From positions 620,001 to 684,000 of the forward strand of contig NZ_LT629775.1 in NCBI RefSeq assembly GCF_900105395.1: 64,000 nt of DNA. Reading direction: 5' to 3'. The notes under the pieces were generated by a model. It was given only the letters and a program-made list of their open reading frames with translations, was not told the origin of the DNA and made no database searches. A program made the position numbers and the translations under genes. Below, piece by piece: positions 52,825-62,571 of the stretch. Source of the DNA: Streptomyces sp. TLI_053. GTDB taxonomy: Bacteria; Actinomycetota; Actinomycetes; Streptomycetales; Streptomycetaceae. How positions within the stretch are numbered: position 1 is the stretch's first letter; each line of letters begins with the position of its first letter.

Positions 52825-55353
52825 GTGACCGATGAACAACTGAGTGCGCATCCGGCGATCGTCGTCGGCGTTCCGGTGCTCGACGGAGACGCCGACAGGG
52901 CGAACGAAGCACTCCGACTCCTCCTGGCGCGCGCCAAGTTCGCCGTGGGCCTCTCCGACCTGCCCCTCGTCGGGGCGATGCTGCCCGCCGATGCCGTAAC
53001 GCTGACCGGGGCGCAGCTGGCGATCACCACCGGAACGGTGACGGCCGCCGAGGCGCAGCGGATCAACTCCCTGCTGACGGCAGCCGATCCCAAGGGAACG
53101 CTGCCTCGGGTCGCGGCGGCGGGGATGCCCCAGAAGTTCCAGTTCGGGCTGGTCGTCAGGGTGGGCGACAAGGTCCACGAGTTGTTCGTTCCAGTGCGGG
53201 CCGCTCCTACCAAGGCCGGCACTGAGCAGGACGGGCAGCAGCTCGGACTGGTGTTCGGCCCGGTCCGGTTGCGCCGGTTGACACTGACCGCCGAGGGCGC
53301 GATGGTGGCGGCGGCGCTGGACGCCGCGCTGGTGATCGGACCGGTGGAGTTCGCGTTGCTCGGGCTGGGGCTCGGAATTCGGCTCGCCTCACCACCGGAG
53401 TTCGTTCCGCAGCTCCGCGGCGCCTCGCTCCTGATCGACAAACCACCGCTGAGGGTCGCCGGCCTGCTGGAGCGTCGGAAGACCGCCGAATACAGCGAGT
53501 TGATCACCGGCATGCTGTCGGTGGAGACCAGTGTGATCGCCATGGAGGCGATGGGCTGCTACGCCCGTGCCAAGGCCGGCTGGACTTCGGTGTTCCTGTT
53601 CGGGGAGATCGGGTCGCGGACGGGGGCGGGGCTGTTCGGTCCGCCGGCGTTCACGGTGAACGCGCTCTCGGGCGGCTTCGGCGTGAACAGCACCGTCCGG
53701 GTGCCGGAGGTCACCGAGATCGGCCGGTTCCCCCTGGTGGCCCGGCTGGCCGGCGGGGGCGGGGGCACCACGCCGCAGCAGGTGATGACCGACCTGATGG
53801 AGAAGGGGTGGATCCAGCCCCGCCAGGGGCGCTACTGGGCGGCGCTCGGGATCGACTTCAGCTGCTTCAAGTTCCTGCAGGTGCGGGCGCTCGCGCTGCT
53901 GGAGTTCGGCGACGAGTTCACCGCGACCGTCCTCGGCCGCGCCTCCATCACCTTCCCGAAGAACGCCCAGGCAGGACGGAAGGTCCACGCCCGGCTCACC
54001 GTCGACATTCGTTTCGCGGTGGAGCCGGCCAAGCATCTGCTGTCCCTGGACGCGGTGGTCGCCGACGGGTCGTTCGTCTTCGACGAGTCGGTCCGGCTCA
54101 CCGGCGGGATCGGGATGCGGGTGTGGACCGGCGGGGTGCACGGCGGCGACTTCGTCGTCTCGGCGGGCGGCTACCACCCCGACTACCTCGTTCCGGCGCA
54201 CTATCCGCGCCCGGCCCGGTTGGGGTTCGTCTGGTCGCCGGACAGCAAGGTCCGGATCTCCTCGCAGGGCTACACGGCGCTGACGCCGAGCGCCTTCATG
54301 CTCGGCGGGACCCTGGAGGCCCGCTACGACAAGGGGATGCTGTCGGCGTGGTTCGTCGCGCACCTGCACGCGCTGATCCGCTGGTCGCCGTTCCGACTGG
54401 AGTTGGCGCTCGGCATCCGGATCGGGGTGGCGTTCACCATCAAGGTGCTGTGGGTGAACACCCGGGTCTCGATCGAGACCGGCATCGATCTCCAGCTGTG
54501 GGCGCCGCCACTCGGCGGGCGGGTGACGGTGAAGGTCTGGTTCGTCTCGTTCTCCTTCACCTTCGGCTCCCGCCGCGTCACCCCGCCGCCGGCGACCTGG
54601 GCGCAGCTGCGCCAGCAGCTGCCCGAACCGCTGGGGGTCACCCCGCTGCGCGGGGTACTGGTGGACGTCACCGACACCGAGCGGAAGGCACGTGCCGAGA
54701 AGGCCGGGCCGATGCTGGTGTCGGCGTACGACTTCGCCCTGGCGACCAGATCCGCCGTCCCCGCCAACAAGGTCACGGTCAACGGCAAGGAGATCGGGCT
54801 CCCTTCGGGGCTCGGACCGCTGAGCATCCGTCCGATGGACAAGAGCGGCATCACGAGCGAACACCGGGTACGGGTGCTGCGCAACAACTCGCCCTACGAC
54901 TGGCACGGGGCCGGCTGGAGGATCACCCCGCTCACCCAGCAGGTTCCCTCGGCGCTGTGGGGAGTCCCCGGCGGCGGCCAGGAGGCCAACGACCGGAAGC
55001 TGTTCACGGGGGTGAGCGGCCTGCGGATCGAGGTGCCGCCCGCCCTGGTCGGCGGCAGCGTCGGGCCCGCCACGGAGGAGTCCCTCGGCTCGGAGCGCCT
55101 CCCCGACGGTCGGATCCCGCTCCGGCACACCGCCGCGCAGGGCCCGGTGCCGGTGGTGGACGGACAGAGCGTGGGCCTCATTGCCAGGACCTTGAACGCG
55201 AGTGCGCAGCAGAGCGCCCGTACCGCCACCTACCGGGCACTGGCCGGGCTGGGCGTCGCGCCCGACGGCGACTGGAACGGGCCGCTGGCCCAGTACGCCC
55301 GGCAGGTCGAGCACAGCCTGACCGATGCCCCACTGACCACGACCTCGAAGTGA
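52825..55353 (+). CDS. DUF6603-like large beta-rich protein
   Basis: An 842-residue protein. The central part (about 290-620) resembles DUF6603: LGLGLGIRLASPPEF earlier, then DFVVSAGGYHPDYLVPAHYP, the RISSQGYTALTPSAFMLGG element, FRLELALGIRIGVAFTIKV and LQLWAPPLGGRVTVKVWFVSF, all alternating strand patterns. The N-terminal 100 residues are a distinct alpha/beta domain (IVVGVPVLDGD...). No signal peptide or transmembrane segment is present. GTG at 52825 has AGGA 3-4 nt and GAAGG about 9 nt upstream. A 238-bp gap precedes it, the only sizeable gap in the set, so a second promoter is possible there. The molecular role of DUF6603 is not known to me. Confidence 0.68.
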   Translation: MTDEQLSAHPAIVVGVPVLDGDADRANEALRLLLARAKFAVGLSDLPLVGAMLPADAVTLTGAQLAITTGTVTAAEAQRINSLLTAADPKGTLPRVAAAGMPQKFQFGLVVRVGDKVHELFVPVRAAPTKAGTEQDGQQLGLVFGPVRLRRLTLTAEGAMVAAALDAALVIGPVEFALLGLGLGIRLASPPEFVPQLRGASLLIDKPPLRVAGLLERRKTAEYSELITGMLSVETSVIAMEAMGCYARAKAGWTSVFLFGEIGSRTGAGLFGPPAFTVNALSGGFGVNSTVRVPEVTEIGRFPLVARLAGGGGGTTPQQVMTDLMEKGWIQPRQGRYWAALGIDFSCFKFLQVRALALLEFGDEFTATVLGRASITFPKNAQAGRKVHARLTVDIRFAVEPAKHLLSLDAVVADGSFVFDESVRLTGGIGMRVWTGGVHGGDFVVSAGGYHPDYLVPAHYPRPARLGFVWSPDSKVRISSQGYTALTPSAFMLGGTLEARYDKGMLSAWFVAHLHALIRWSPFRLELALGIRIGVAFTIKVLWVNTRVSIETGIDLQLWAPPLGGRVTVKVWFVSFSFTFGSRRVTPPPATWAQLRQQLPEPLGVTPLRGVLVDVTDTERKARAEKAGPMLVSAYDFALATRSAVPANKVTVNGKEIGLPSGLGPLSIRPMDKSGITSEHRVRVLRNNSPYDWHGAGWRITPLTQQVPSALWGVPGGGQEANDRKLFTGVSGLRIEVPPALVGGSVGPATEESLGSERLPDGRIPLRHTAAQGPVPVVDGQSVGLIARTLNASAQQSARTATYRALAGLGVAPDGDWNGPLAQYARQVEHSLTDAPLTTTSK

Positions 55354-55359
55354 TGCCTC

Positions 55360-57537
55360 ATGACCACGGCCACGACCACCCCGCCGAACGAGCGCCCGCG
55401 AGCCGGCGCGGACGCCGAACTGCTGACCACGTTCACCGACTTCGTGCAGCCGGCCGCGACCGCCGGCGTCTACCGGTTCGAGGCCCGGCAGGTCGTCAAG
55501 GACGAGGGCGGCACCCTCCTCAACAGCACCGATACACCGATCGATCATCAGGTGGAGGTCCGAGCTCCGCAGTTCGTCCTGGACGCTTCCAGCGTGCAGG
55601 CGGTCCATCCGCCGCCGTCCGCGGCCGGCGACTTCGCCCGAACACTGCCGCATGTCACGATCGCGCGCCCGGCACTGCCCTGGGAGCGCGAGCAGAAGTG
55701 GTCGCGCGACATCCGGCAGCGCGCACCGTGGATGGCCGTGCTGTTGTTCCGGGCAGGCGAACTCCCGGGCGATCCGCAGGGGTTGGGAGCGACCACAGCA
55801 CGCCCGGTCCGTGAGCTGGTGACCCCGACCGACCAGGGGGTGCTGGGCCCGAAGCTCGACACCCTGCCGGAGGAGACCCTGGCGAGCGAGTGCCGCACCA
55901 TCGACGTTCCGCTTGCGGTCTTCAACTCCCTGGTGCCGCGCGAGCAGGAAATGCACTACCTGGCGCACGTCCGGGACGTGCGGCCGAAGCAGACCCGATC
56001 GGAGGGCGAGCGCCTCTCCGAGGGCCGCTACGCCGTCGTCACGGGGAATCGCTTTCCCCGTGAGGCCACCGCCTACAGCGCGCACCTGGTCTCGTTCGAG
56101 GGCTTCGACGGGAAACTCTCGGGAGACCTCAAGGGCCACACCGCCGTGCGGCTGGCCGCCCTGTGGTCCTGGTCGTTCAGCAGCGACCCGGACGCGGCCT
56201 TCGACGCGTCGGGCGTCCTGAAGGCGCTGGTGGCTCCGGGCAGGTCCGACCCGGAGAACCTGGCCCTGCGGCTGCCGCCGTCCGGCAGCGGGGGAAGCGC
56301 CGCCGTGCAGAACCGGCTGAAATGGGGGTTCGTACCGGTCGCCCAGCAGGTGCTGTCCGGAGAGCGGACGTTCGCCTGGTACCGCGGCCCGGCCACGCCC
56401 GTCACCGCGCCCGAGGTGCCCGGGCAGGTCGGCGGCACCGATTGCACCAGTGCCGACCACGCCCTCGTCTACGATCAGGCCCAGGGCGTGTTCGACGTCG
56501 GCTACGCCTGCGCCTGGACCTTGGGCCGCACCCTGGCACTGGCCGACCCGTCGTACCCGGGCGACGTCCTTCAGGCCCGCCGCGCCCTCGCCGCGACGCG
56601 GATGCGTATCGACGCCTGCGGGTACGCACCGCTGGCGGACGACGACTTCCGCACGCTCGACAAGGGACCGCCCCGGCTGCCCGCCCTCCACGACCTGACC
56701 GCCGTCACCGAGGACCTGGTCCGCGGCACGGCCGTCACCACCATCGCCTCCCCGCAGCAGCTGACGAAGTCCCAGATCACCGAGGCGCTCGCCCACGATG
56801 CCCGGGGCCGGCTCGCGGCCATGCCCGCGTTCCTCGACCGGCTGTCCCTGCTGGACGGGGTGCCGATGTGCTACCTCGTCCCCGACCCGCGGATGCTGCC
56901 CCCGGAGTCGCTGCGGCTGTTCCGGATCGACCCGGCGTGGATCCGCGCCCTGCTCGCCGGGGCGCAGAGCATCGGCGTGCACACCTCGCTGGACCGCGAC
57001 CTTGACGTCCACCTGCGCGCCGCGGTCTCCCGCCTCCGTGTGGCGGACGGCACGCCCAGAGCCGGACTGCTGATCCGCTCGGCGCTGGTGGCCGCCTGGC
57101 CGAACGTCCGGATCACGGCCGCGCTGGGGACGACCGTGCTGCGCGAGCTGAACCGGCTCCGCCCCGACACCGACACCGTGCTCTGCCTCTTCGACGACGT
57201 GCCCGACAGGCTGGTCCTGCGGGAGCCCGCCGAGGGCATCCACTTCGGCATCGACGCCGACGACCGGGTGAACCTGCGTGAGATCCGGAGCGACCGGCCG
57301 GACACCGGTGCCACCATCCGGGGCACCTACTTCCCGGCCCGGCCCGGCAGGACGGTGCTCCACTACCTGCGCGGCGGGAAGGACGCCCTCCCGGGGGTCC
57401 TCGACCTGCTCGGCAAGGACGCCGCGACAGGCATGATCGCCGACTTCAACGCCCAGCTCGGCCTGGAGCTCACACCCGCCCAGTTCGCCGTCGAAATGAT
57501 CAACTCCCCCATCGAACAGCATCTGACCACCGCGTAG
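55360..57537 (+). CDS. Unknown 725-residue protein
   Basis: No named family. The protein is cytosolic by composition, with an N-terminal beta region (QVEVRAPQFVLDASSVQAVHPP, PHVTIARPALPWEREQ) and a C-terminal alpha/beta part. The C-terminal part contains CYLVPDPRMLPPESLRLFRID, then IRALLAGAQSIGVHTSLD and GLLIRSALVAAWPNV. The phrase about rising from MLPPESLRLF to a large helical domain looks like a conserved core. It begins 6 nt after the DUF6603-like gene and ends 15 nt before the next, so the three are one transcription unit. Gene order strongly suggests a complex with the 1246-residue protein. Confidence 0.75.
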   Translation: MTTATTTPPNERPRAGADAELLTTFTDFVQPAATAGVYRFEARQVVKDEGGTLLNSTDTPIDHQVEVRAPQFVLDASSVQAVHPPPSAAGDFARTLPHVTIARPALPWEREQKWSRDIRQRAPWMAVLLFRAGELPGDPQGLGATTARPVRELVTPTDQGVLGPKLDTLPEETLASECRTIDVPLAVFNSLVPREQEMHYLAHVRDVRPKQTRSEGERLSEGRYAVVTGNRFPREATAYSAHLVSFEGFDGKLSGDLKGHTAVRLAALWSWSFSSDPDAAFDASGVLKALVAPGRSDPENLALRLPPSGSGGSAAVQNRLKWGFVPVAQQVLSGERTFAWYRGPATPVTAPEVPGQVGGTDCTSADHALVYDQAQGVFDVGYACAWTLGRTLALADPSYPGDVLQARRALAATRMRIDACGYAPLADDDFRTLDKGPPRLPALHDLTAVTEDLVRGTAVTTIASPQQLTKSQITEALAHDARGRLAAMPAFLDRLSLLDGVPMCYLVPDPRMLPPESLRLFRIDPAWIRALLAGAQSIGVHTSLDRDLDVHLRAAVSRLRVADGTPRAGLLIRSALVAAWPNVRITAALGTTVLRELNRLRPDTDTVLCLFDDVPDRLVLREPAEGIHFGIDADDRVNLREIRSDRPDTGATIRGTYFPARPGRTVLHYLRGGKDALPGVLDLLGKDAATGMIADFNAQLGLELTPAQFAVEMINSPIEQHLTTA

Positions 57538-57552
57538 AGGACTCCTGGGCTG

Positions 57553-60500
57553 ATGAGCACCACCGACCTGATCGTCCCGATCCAGTTGCATGCCCTGGTC
57601 TACAACAACGGCGTGCGGAACGAGGCCTCCTTCCGGTGGCGGCCGGAGTTCACCGCCATGCTGAACGACCGGGCCGTGGCCGAACCGCTCCCCCCGGACG
57701 TCACGTCCGAAGAATGGGACGAACGCGGCGTCTGCCTCCAGTGGCAGCTTCCCGAGGTCCTCGCCACCGGCCACTACGACCCGGCGACGGGCGACACCCG
57801 GTTCCCGCTGATCCCCAACCGCTGGCTGATCGTCCGCCACCACCGCAACGGCGAGGGTGACGCGCTCGGGGCGGCCGGCTGGGTCGTCAGCAGCGACTAC
57901 ATCCTCGACGAGCACGACTGGCGCCCGGCCCCGGGCGACCAGTTCTCCGAGTACATCGACCCGCGGTCCACCACGTCTCCCAGGCGCACGAAGATCGGCC
58001 GCGCCGACCGGCTCTCCGCGGAGACGGTCTGGAAGGACCCCTCGGAGGGCAGGCCCCCGCACCTGACGGCGATCGGTCCGGGTCTGCCGGCGTTCGCCGC
58101 CTTCGAGCCCTACCACCGCAACGTGCTGTCCTTCTTCGACAACCTCTCCGACCTCGACTCGCTCGGGCTCGCCGAGGAACGCCCCTGGAACCGGAACGTG
58201 TTCAGCTACCTCGCCGTCGGCTGGTACGCGGAGCCGGAGACCGACGTCCTCCGCACCGCCAAGGACATCGCCGAACTGCTGCCACCGGACGCGTCCGGCC
58301 CCGACGACGTCGTTCGCGCCCTCGGCTGGTCGCTGCCCCCGAACACCTCCGCGACCGCCGACACCAGGACCCGCTACCTGGGCACCGCCCTCCGCGTCCC
58401 GTGGGAACGAGCGGGCGCCGCCCCCGACTCCCCACGTCCGAACCTCAACGACGTGACCGTCGCGGTCGGGCACAGCACGATGGACGCCGCACACGCCCTG
58501 ATCGCCGCGCAGACCCGGTCCGACTCCAAGGCCGACCGGGGCACGGCCCTGCGCGCGGCCGACCTGACCAGCGCGCTCTACCACGGGCTCATCGAACGGT
58601 TCGACGACGCGGACGGCCCCGCCGACCTCGACGAGGCACTGCGCCGTACCTGGTTCGCCGGGCGTGACGCCGGATGTGCCTGGGAGGTCACCGACCGGCC
58701 CACCGACGGCCCGACCGCGCCCCTCCGGCACCACCGCGCGGAGGAACCGGGATGGCTCGGCACCCTCAACAGCGACCAGGCCGCCTACGACCGCCTGGCG
58801 CCCCGGCTGCGGGCCGCCCAGCAGCGCTACTGGTTCCTGCACTGGCTGGTCGGGCTCCTCGGTCAGGACACCGGAGCGAAGGACCGGCAGTTCGTCGACG
58901 CTGCCAGAGCCCAACTCAAGGAGCTGGCGGCGGAGATCGACAGACTCAAGGGGGAAACGGCCGCACGCCTGGCAAAGGTGCCGCACGCGGACGGCCCGGA
59001 GGACCTCGACCGGGCGATCGCCGACTTCGCCGCCAGGAAGGGCCTCCCCGCCGGCCTCCAGCTCCGACGGGTGGCCTCGCCGTCGTTCTACCAACCGTCC
59101 GACCCCGTCGTCCTGCTCCAGGGCGCCGGCGCACGGCAGCCGCTCGGCCGCGATCCCGACCAACCGCTGCCGTGCCGGTTCCCCGGCCAGTTGGTGAAGT
59201 CGGTCACCTCCGTGGGCCTGGAGTACACGGGTGCCGGCGCCCCCACCCTGCCACCGCTCGGCGGCGACGTCCCGGCCGTGTGCAAGGACCTGCTGCACGA
59301 GTTCGCCGTCCTCGACCAGGCCGCCCGCGCCAAGGGCGTGGGAGGCAGCGGCCTGTACGACATCCTGAACAACCCGGACACCCAGCTGCACGGACCCACC
59401 GCCACGAGCACGGCCGCCCTGGCCGCCTACACCTCCCTGTGGACCCAGCCCTGGCTGCCGCTGTTCCTCCAGTGGGAGCTCCACTACACGCCCACCCCCT
59501 ACCGGAGCGGGCAACGCACCCACTGGACCTTCGACGGCGCCGACTACACCTGGAACGGCACCGGCGCCCTCGCCACCGACGAGGACCAGGCCCGCAGACT
59601 CACTTTCACCGGCCGCTCCTTCCTCACCCCCACCCTCGGCCACACCCTCCGCGCCCAGGCCAGGCGCTACGGACGGACCTACCGCCTGCTACGCACCCAG
59701 GAACGCGACAGCCTCGGAACACTGGACGTCCGGCTGGCCTACCTGGACGTCCTGTCCCAGACACTGGACGGCTTCAACGACTGGCTGCTGCGCCAGGACG
59801 GTGCCGCCCGCCGCACCCCGGAGTTCGAGACGGCCGGCGGCACCGTCCCCAGGGTCGGGGACCGGGAATCGTCGAGCACGACCTTCCAACCGGTGCGTGC
59901 CGGACAGTTCTTCTTCGCCGACCTGCGCCTCATCGACCGGTTCGGCCGGAGCGTCGACATCCTCTCCGACACCGGCGACCGCATCAAGCAGTTCGCGCCG
60001 CGTCGCGCCGACAGCGTCACACCGTCGAAGCACCTGTTCGCCGACGTCCAGGGAGCCCAGCGGTTCGTCCAGCTCCCGCCCCGGCTGCTGCAGTCGGCCC
60101 GGCTGCGCCTGGAGGCCGTCGACGCCACCACCGGCACCCGCTACGCGGCCGGCCCCGCCACAGCCTGCCTGCCCGAGCCGGACCGCCCCACTCCCCGGAC
60201 CGGCAAGGACCCCGCCGGGCCACTGGCCGGCTGGCTGCTGCTCAACTACCTCGACCGGAGCCTCCAGGTGCACGCTCCCGACGGCGCGCCGCTCGGCGAA
60301 CTCCGGGCGGTCACCGGCACCTCCGGGACGCGCGAGACCGCCTGGAACCCGTTGCCCGAGTCCCTCGCAGGCCACCCTCAGGACCCGTCGTTCCTGGCCG
60401 GCGATCCGCAGCTGCGGAACTTCGTCCGAGCCCTGCTCGAGCAGCCCGCCGACGACCTGGACACCCTGCTCACCTGCATCGACACCGCCCTGACCCGGAT

Positions 60501-61293
60501 CGCCCCGGTCGATCTGCCCCTCGCACCCGCCCAGTTGAACGGGCGGCCGCTGGCCCTGCTGCGCGCCGATGTGACCATCGACCTCAACGGCCCGCCGCTG
60601 AGCGACCCCGGCCTGGACACGATTCTCGACCCCCCGACCGAGGACTATCCCTCCTACACCTGGCCGGTCCGCCTGGGCGCCGCGGATCGGCTCTCCGACG
60701 GACTGATCGGCTACTACGCCACGCACGGCGCCGCTGGGGACGCCATCAGCTACCGCACCATCCGCACCGACTTCCCGGTCAAGGACAGGACCTACACCGT
60801 CCCCATCGGCAATGGCGACCACCTGGCACTCCCCTCCCGGCCACTCACCCAACCGCCCGTCACCCATCACCTGACGCTCCTGGTCGACCCCCACGCCCCC
60901 GTCCACGCGCACACCGGCATCCTGCCCAGCGAGGCCCTGCAACTTCCCACCGACCTCGTTCGACAGGCCCTGGAACGCATCCGCGCCTCCTTCCGCCTCA
61001 CCCCGCTGCTCGCCCCGCTGCGCAGCTCCCCCGTCCCGCCCTCGGCCAAGGACACCGATCCGGTGGACGGGATCGTCGTCCCGCAGCCCGCCGCCCTGCA
61101 CGGCACCTGGACCTGGGCCGAACCCGCCCTCGCCGACGGAGCCACCACCCCCACCTGGACGTCCGTCCCCGTCGCGCCGGCCGACACCCGCCTGCACCCC
61201 GACGACCCGGTGCCCACCGCCCGGGCCGGCTACCTCCAACTCCACCCCGGCACACCTGGCGGGCAAGTGCGCCGCCGGAGGGGAACCTCGTGA
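57553..61293 (+). CDS. Unknown 1246-residue giant protein
   Basis: No named family. Residues 1-100 form a distinct opening domain (PIQLHALVYNNGVRNEASFRW, GVCLQWQLPEVLATGHYD, FPLIPNRWLIVRHH). A helical segment with a short coiled coil is at about 450-490 (LKELAAEIDRLKGETAARLAK). The rest is mixed alpha/beta with repeated RYWFLHWLVG and RLIDRFGRSVDIL elements. No signal peptide or transmembrane helix is present. The ATG at 57553 has GAGGA 12 nt upstream. Its TGA overlaps the following GTG (GTGA), so the last protein is translated in fixed ratio to it. It is probably a structural subunit. Confidence 0.75.
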   Translation: MSTTDLIVPIQLHALVYNNGVRNEASFRWRPEFTAMLNDRAVAEPLPPDVTSEEWDERGVCLQWQLPEVLATGHYDPATGDTRFPLIPNRWLIVRHHRNGEGDALGAAGWVVSSDYILDEHDWRPAPGDQFSEYIDPRSTTSPRRTKIGRADRLSAETVWKDPSEGRPPHLTAIGPGLPAFAAFEPYHRNVLSFFDNLSDLDSLGLAEERPWNRNVFSYLAVGWYAEPETDVLRTAKDIAELLPPDASGPDDVVRALGWSLPPNTSATADTRTRYLGTALRVPWERAGAAPDSPRPNLNDVTVAVGHSTMDAAHALIAAQTRSDSKADRGTALRAADLTSALYHGLIERFDDADGPADLDEALRRTWFAGRDAGCAWEVTDRPTDGPTAPLRHHRAEEPGWLGTLNSDQAAYDRLAPRLRAAQQRYWFLHWLVGLLGQDTGAKDRQFVDAARAQLKELAAEIDRLKGETAARLAKVPHADGPEDLDRAIADFAARKGLPAGLQLRRVASPSFYQPSDPVVLLQGAGARQPLGRDPDQPLPCRFPGQLVKSVTSVGLEYTGAGAPTLPPLGGDVPAVCKDLLHEFAVLDQAARAKGVGGSGLYDILNNPDTQLHGPTATSTAALAAYTSLWTQPWLPLFLQWELHYTPTPYRSGQRTHWTFDGADYTWNGTGALATDEDQARRLTFTGRSFLTPTLGHTLRAQARRYGRTYRLLRTQERDSLGTLDVRLAYLDVLSQTLDGFNDWLLRQDGAARRTPEFETAGGTVPRVGDRESSSTTFQPVRAGQFFFADLRLIDRFGRSVDILSDTGDRIKQFAPRRADSVTPSKHLFADVQGAQRFVQLPPRLLQSARLRLEAVDATTGTRYAAGPATACLPEPDRPTPRTGKDPAGPLAGWLLLNYLDRSLQVHAPDGAPLGELRAVTGTSGTRETAWNPLPESLAGHPQDPSFLAGDPQLRNFVRALLEQPADDLDTLLTCIDTALTRIAPVDLPLAPAQLNGRPLALLRADVTIDLNGPPLSDPGLDTILDPPTEDYPSYTWPVRLGAADRLSDGLIGYYATHGAAGDAISYRTIRTDFPVKDRTYTVPIGNGDHLALPSRPLTQPPVTHHLTLLVDPHAPVHAHTGILPSEALQLPTDLVRQALERIRASFRLTPLLAPLRSSPVPPSAKDTDPVDGIVVPQPAALHGTWTWAEPALADGATTPTWTSVPVAPADTRLHPDDPVPTARAGYLQLHPGTPGGQVRRRRGTS

Positions 61294-62486
61294 CCATGCA
61301 GCGTTACATCCAGGGAGGGCCCATGCTCCTGGACTACCGGATCTCGACCTACCCGGACGAGCTCACCGTCGACTACCCGGACCCGGTGGACCTGATCCTC
61401 ACCGTCGACAGGGCTCCCACCTCGACGAAGCTCGTCCAGTGCGACAGGATCACCGTGGCACTCCTGATGGGGAACGCCGACGTCGCATGGGTCGAGGAGA
61501 AGGACGCCGGTTCCATCAGGGCCCGTGTCACGGGCGGGTCCGGCATCGGCCACGGTGAAGGGTGGACGGCCAAGTTCAGGACGACGAAGGATCGGGACGA
61601 CGAGCCGGGAACCTGGTACGACGTCATCTTCACCCCCAAGGCGCCGGCCTCCTTCGACGGCAGCTGGGACCTGGAACTCCGGATCAGCGGCATCAAGTTG
61701 AACAAGGAGGCCGGCCACGCGAAGCTCCTCGTCATCGAGAAGACCTCGACGGGTGGCTCCACCTCCGAGAGGAGCATCACCGATACCGTTCAGAAGGCAC
61801 CTCGGGAGTTCGAGCTGCACAGCTTCCGTGCCGACCCGCTGCAGATCAACAACGGCGACCGGCCGACCCTCAAATGGCAGGGGACCCGCAGCGCCGCCTA
61901 CACCATGTACTGGAACGACTCCAAGGCGCACATCACCCCGGGCCCCGAAACACCGCCGGGGCAGTGGACCTGCCCCGACCCGCTGGTGAAGGACACCAAC
62001 TTCCTGCTCCAGGGCCACTTCGCGCAGAGCGGCAACACCTATGAACGCTCCCTCACCACCCTCGTCGCCGTCCTCACTCCCGACCTGGTGGTCCACCGGC
62101 TCACCGTCAACGGTCCGCTGCTGGCGAAGAACACCGTCACCGTCGACGGCGCCACCGACCTCAACGGCACGGTGAAGGCGAAGGGCACGCTCACCGTCGC
62201 GGGCGCGCTGACTGCCGAGAGCACCGTCACGGTCGGCGGCGACCTGACAGCCAGTAGAGCCGCCACGATCGACGGCGCGCTGACCGCCAAGAGCACCGGA
62301 TCGATCCACGGCGCGCTCACCGCCAGGAGCACCGCCACGGTCGGCGGCGACCTGACAGCCGAGAAGAACGCCACGGTCAAGGGCGAGTTGAAGGCCCAGC
62401 AGGACGCGACCGTCGCCAAGACGCTCAAAGTGACGGGCGACGCGACCTTCGGGACCGTGCACGCCGCAACCGTCAAGGTCAAGTGA
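61290..62486 (+). CDS. Unknown protein with a C-terminal 12-residue-repeat beta-solenoid
   Basis: A 398-residue protein. Residues about 1-265 contain beta-sandwich-like segments (LDYRISTYPDELTVDYPD, GSWDLELRISGIKL, ADPLQINNGDRPTLKW). Residues about 270-398 are about ten copies of a 12-residue repeat of the form (T/A)V-x-G-x-L-T-A-x-x-T, for example TVGGDLTAEKNA and TIDGALTAKSTG. That periodicity suggests a left- or right-handed beta-solenoid, as in bactofilin-like or fibre proteins. GGAGGGG lies 6 nt before the GTG at 61290, which overlaps the preceding stop. It is the last gene of the set and is followed by a strong terminator. Confidence 0.72.
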   Translation: MTMQRYIQGGPMLLDYRISTYPDELTVDYPDPVDLILTVDRAPTSTKLVQCDRITVALLMGNADVAWVEEKDAGSIRARVTGGSGIGHGEGWTAKFRTTKDRDDEPGTWYDVIFTPKAPASFDGSWDLELRISGIKLNKEAGHAKLLVIEKTSTGGSTSERSITDTVQKAPREFELHSFRADPLQINNGDRPTLKWQGTRSAAYTMYWNDSKAHITPGPETPPGQWTCPDPLVKDTNFLLQGHFAQSGNTYERSLTTLVAVLTPDLVVHRLTVNGPLLAKNTVTVDGATDLNGTVKAKGTLTVAGALTAESTVTVGGDLTASRAATIDGALTAKSTGSIHGALTARSTATVGGDLTAEKNATVKGELKAQQDATVAKTLKVTGDATFGTVHAATVKVK

Positions 62487-62523
62487 CGGCGGCTCGGACA
62501 GTCCGCCACGAGCCGACAGCGCA

Positions 62524-62554
62524 CCGCGGCCGTGCGAAGCCCGCACGGCCGCGG
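62524..62554. terminator. Bidirectional 13-bp stem-loop terminator
   Basis: A perfect 13-bp stem (62524-62536 with 62542-62554) and a 5-nt loop lie between the last gene of the large set (+) and the ricin-fold gene (-). It ends both transcripts. Confidence 0.8.
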
Positions 62555-62571
62555 CCCCGTCCGGCGGTCGG

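Noticed and set aside
53389..59643. A 2084-codon open frame opposite the DUF6603-like and following genes
   Set aside because: It crosses three well-spaced plus-strand genes and has low-complexity composition, so it is an antisense shadow.
48257..62486. Extracellular contractile injection system or Tc-toxin locus
   Set aside because: No sheath, tube, spike, baseplate, AAA+ ATPase or TcA/TcB-type protein was recognised, and the large proteins lack their hallmarks.
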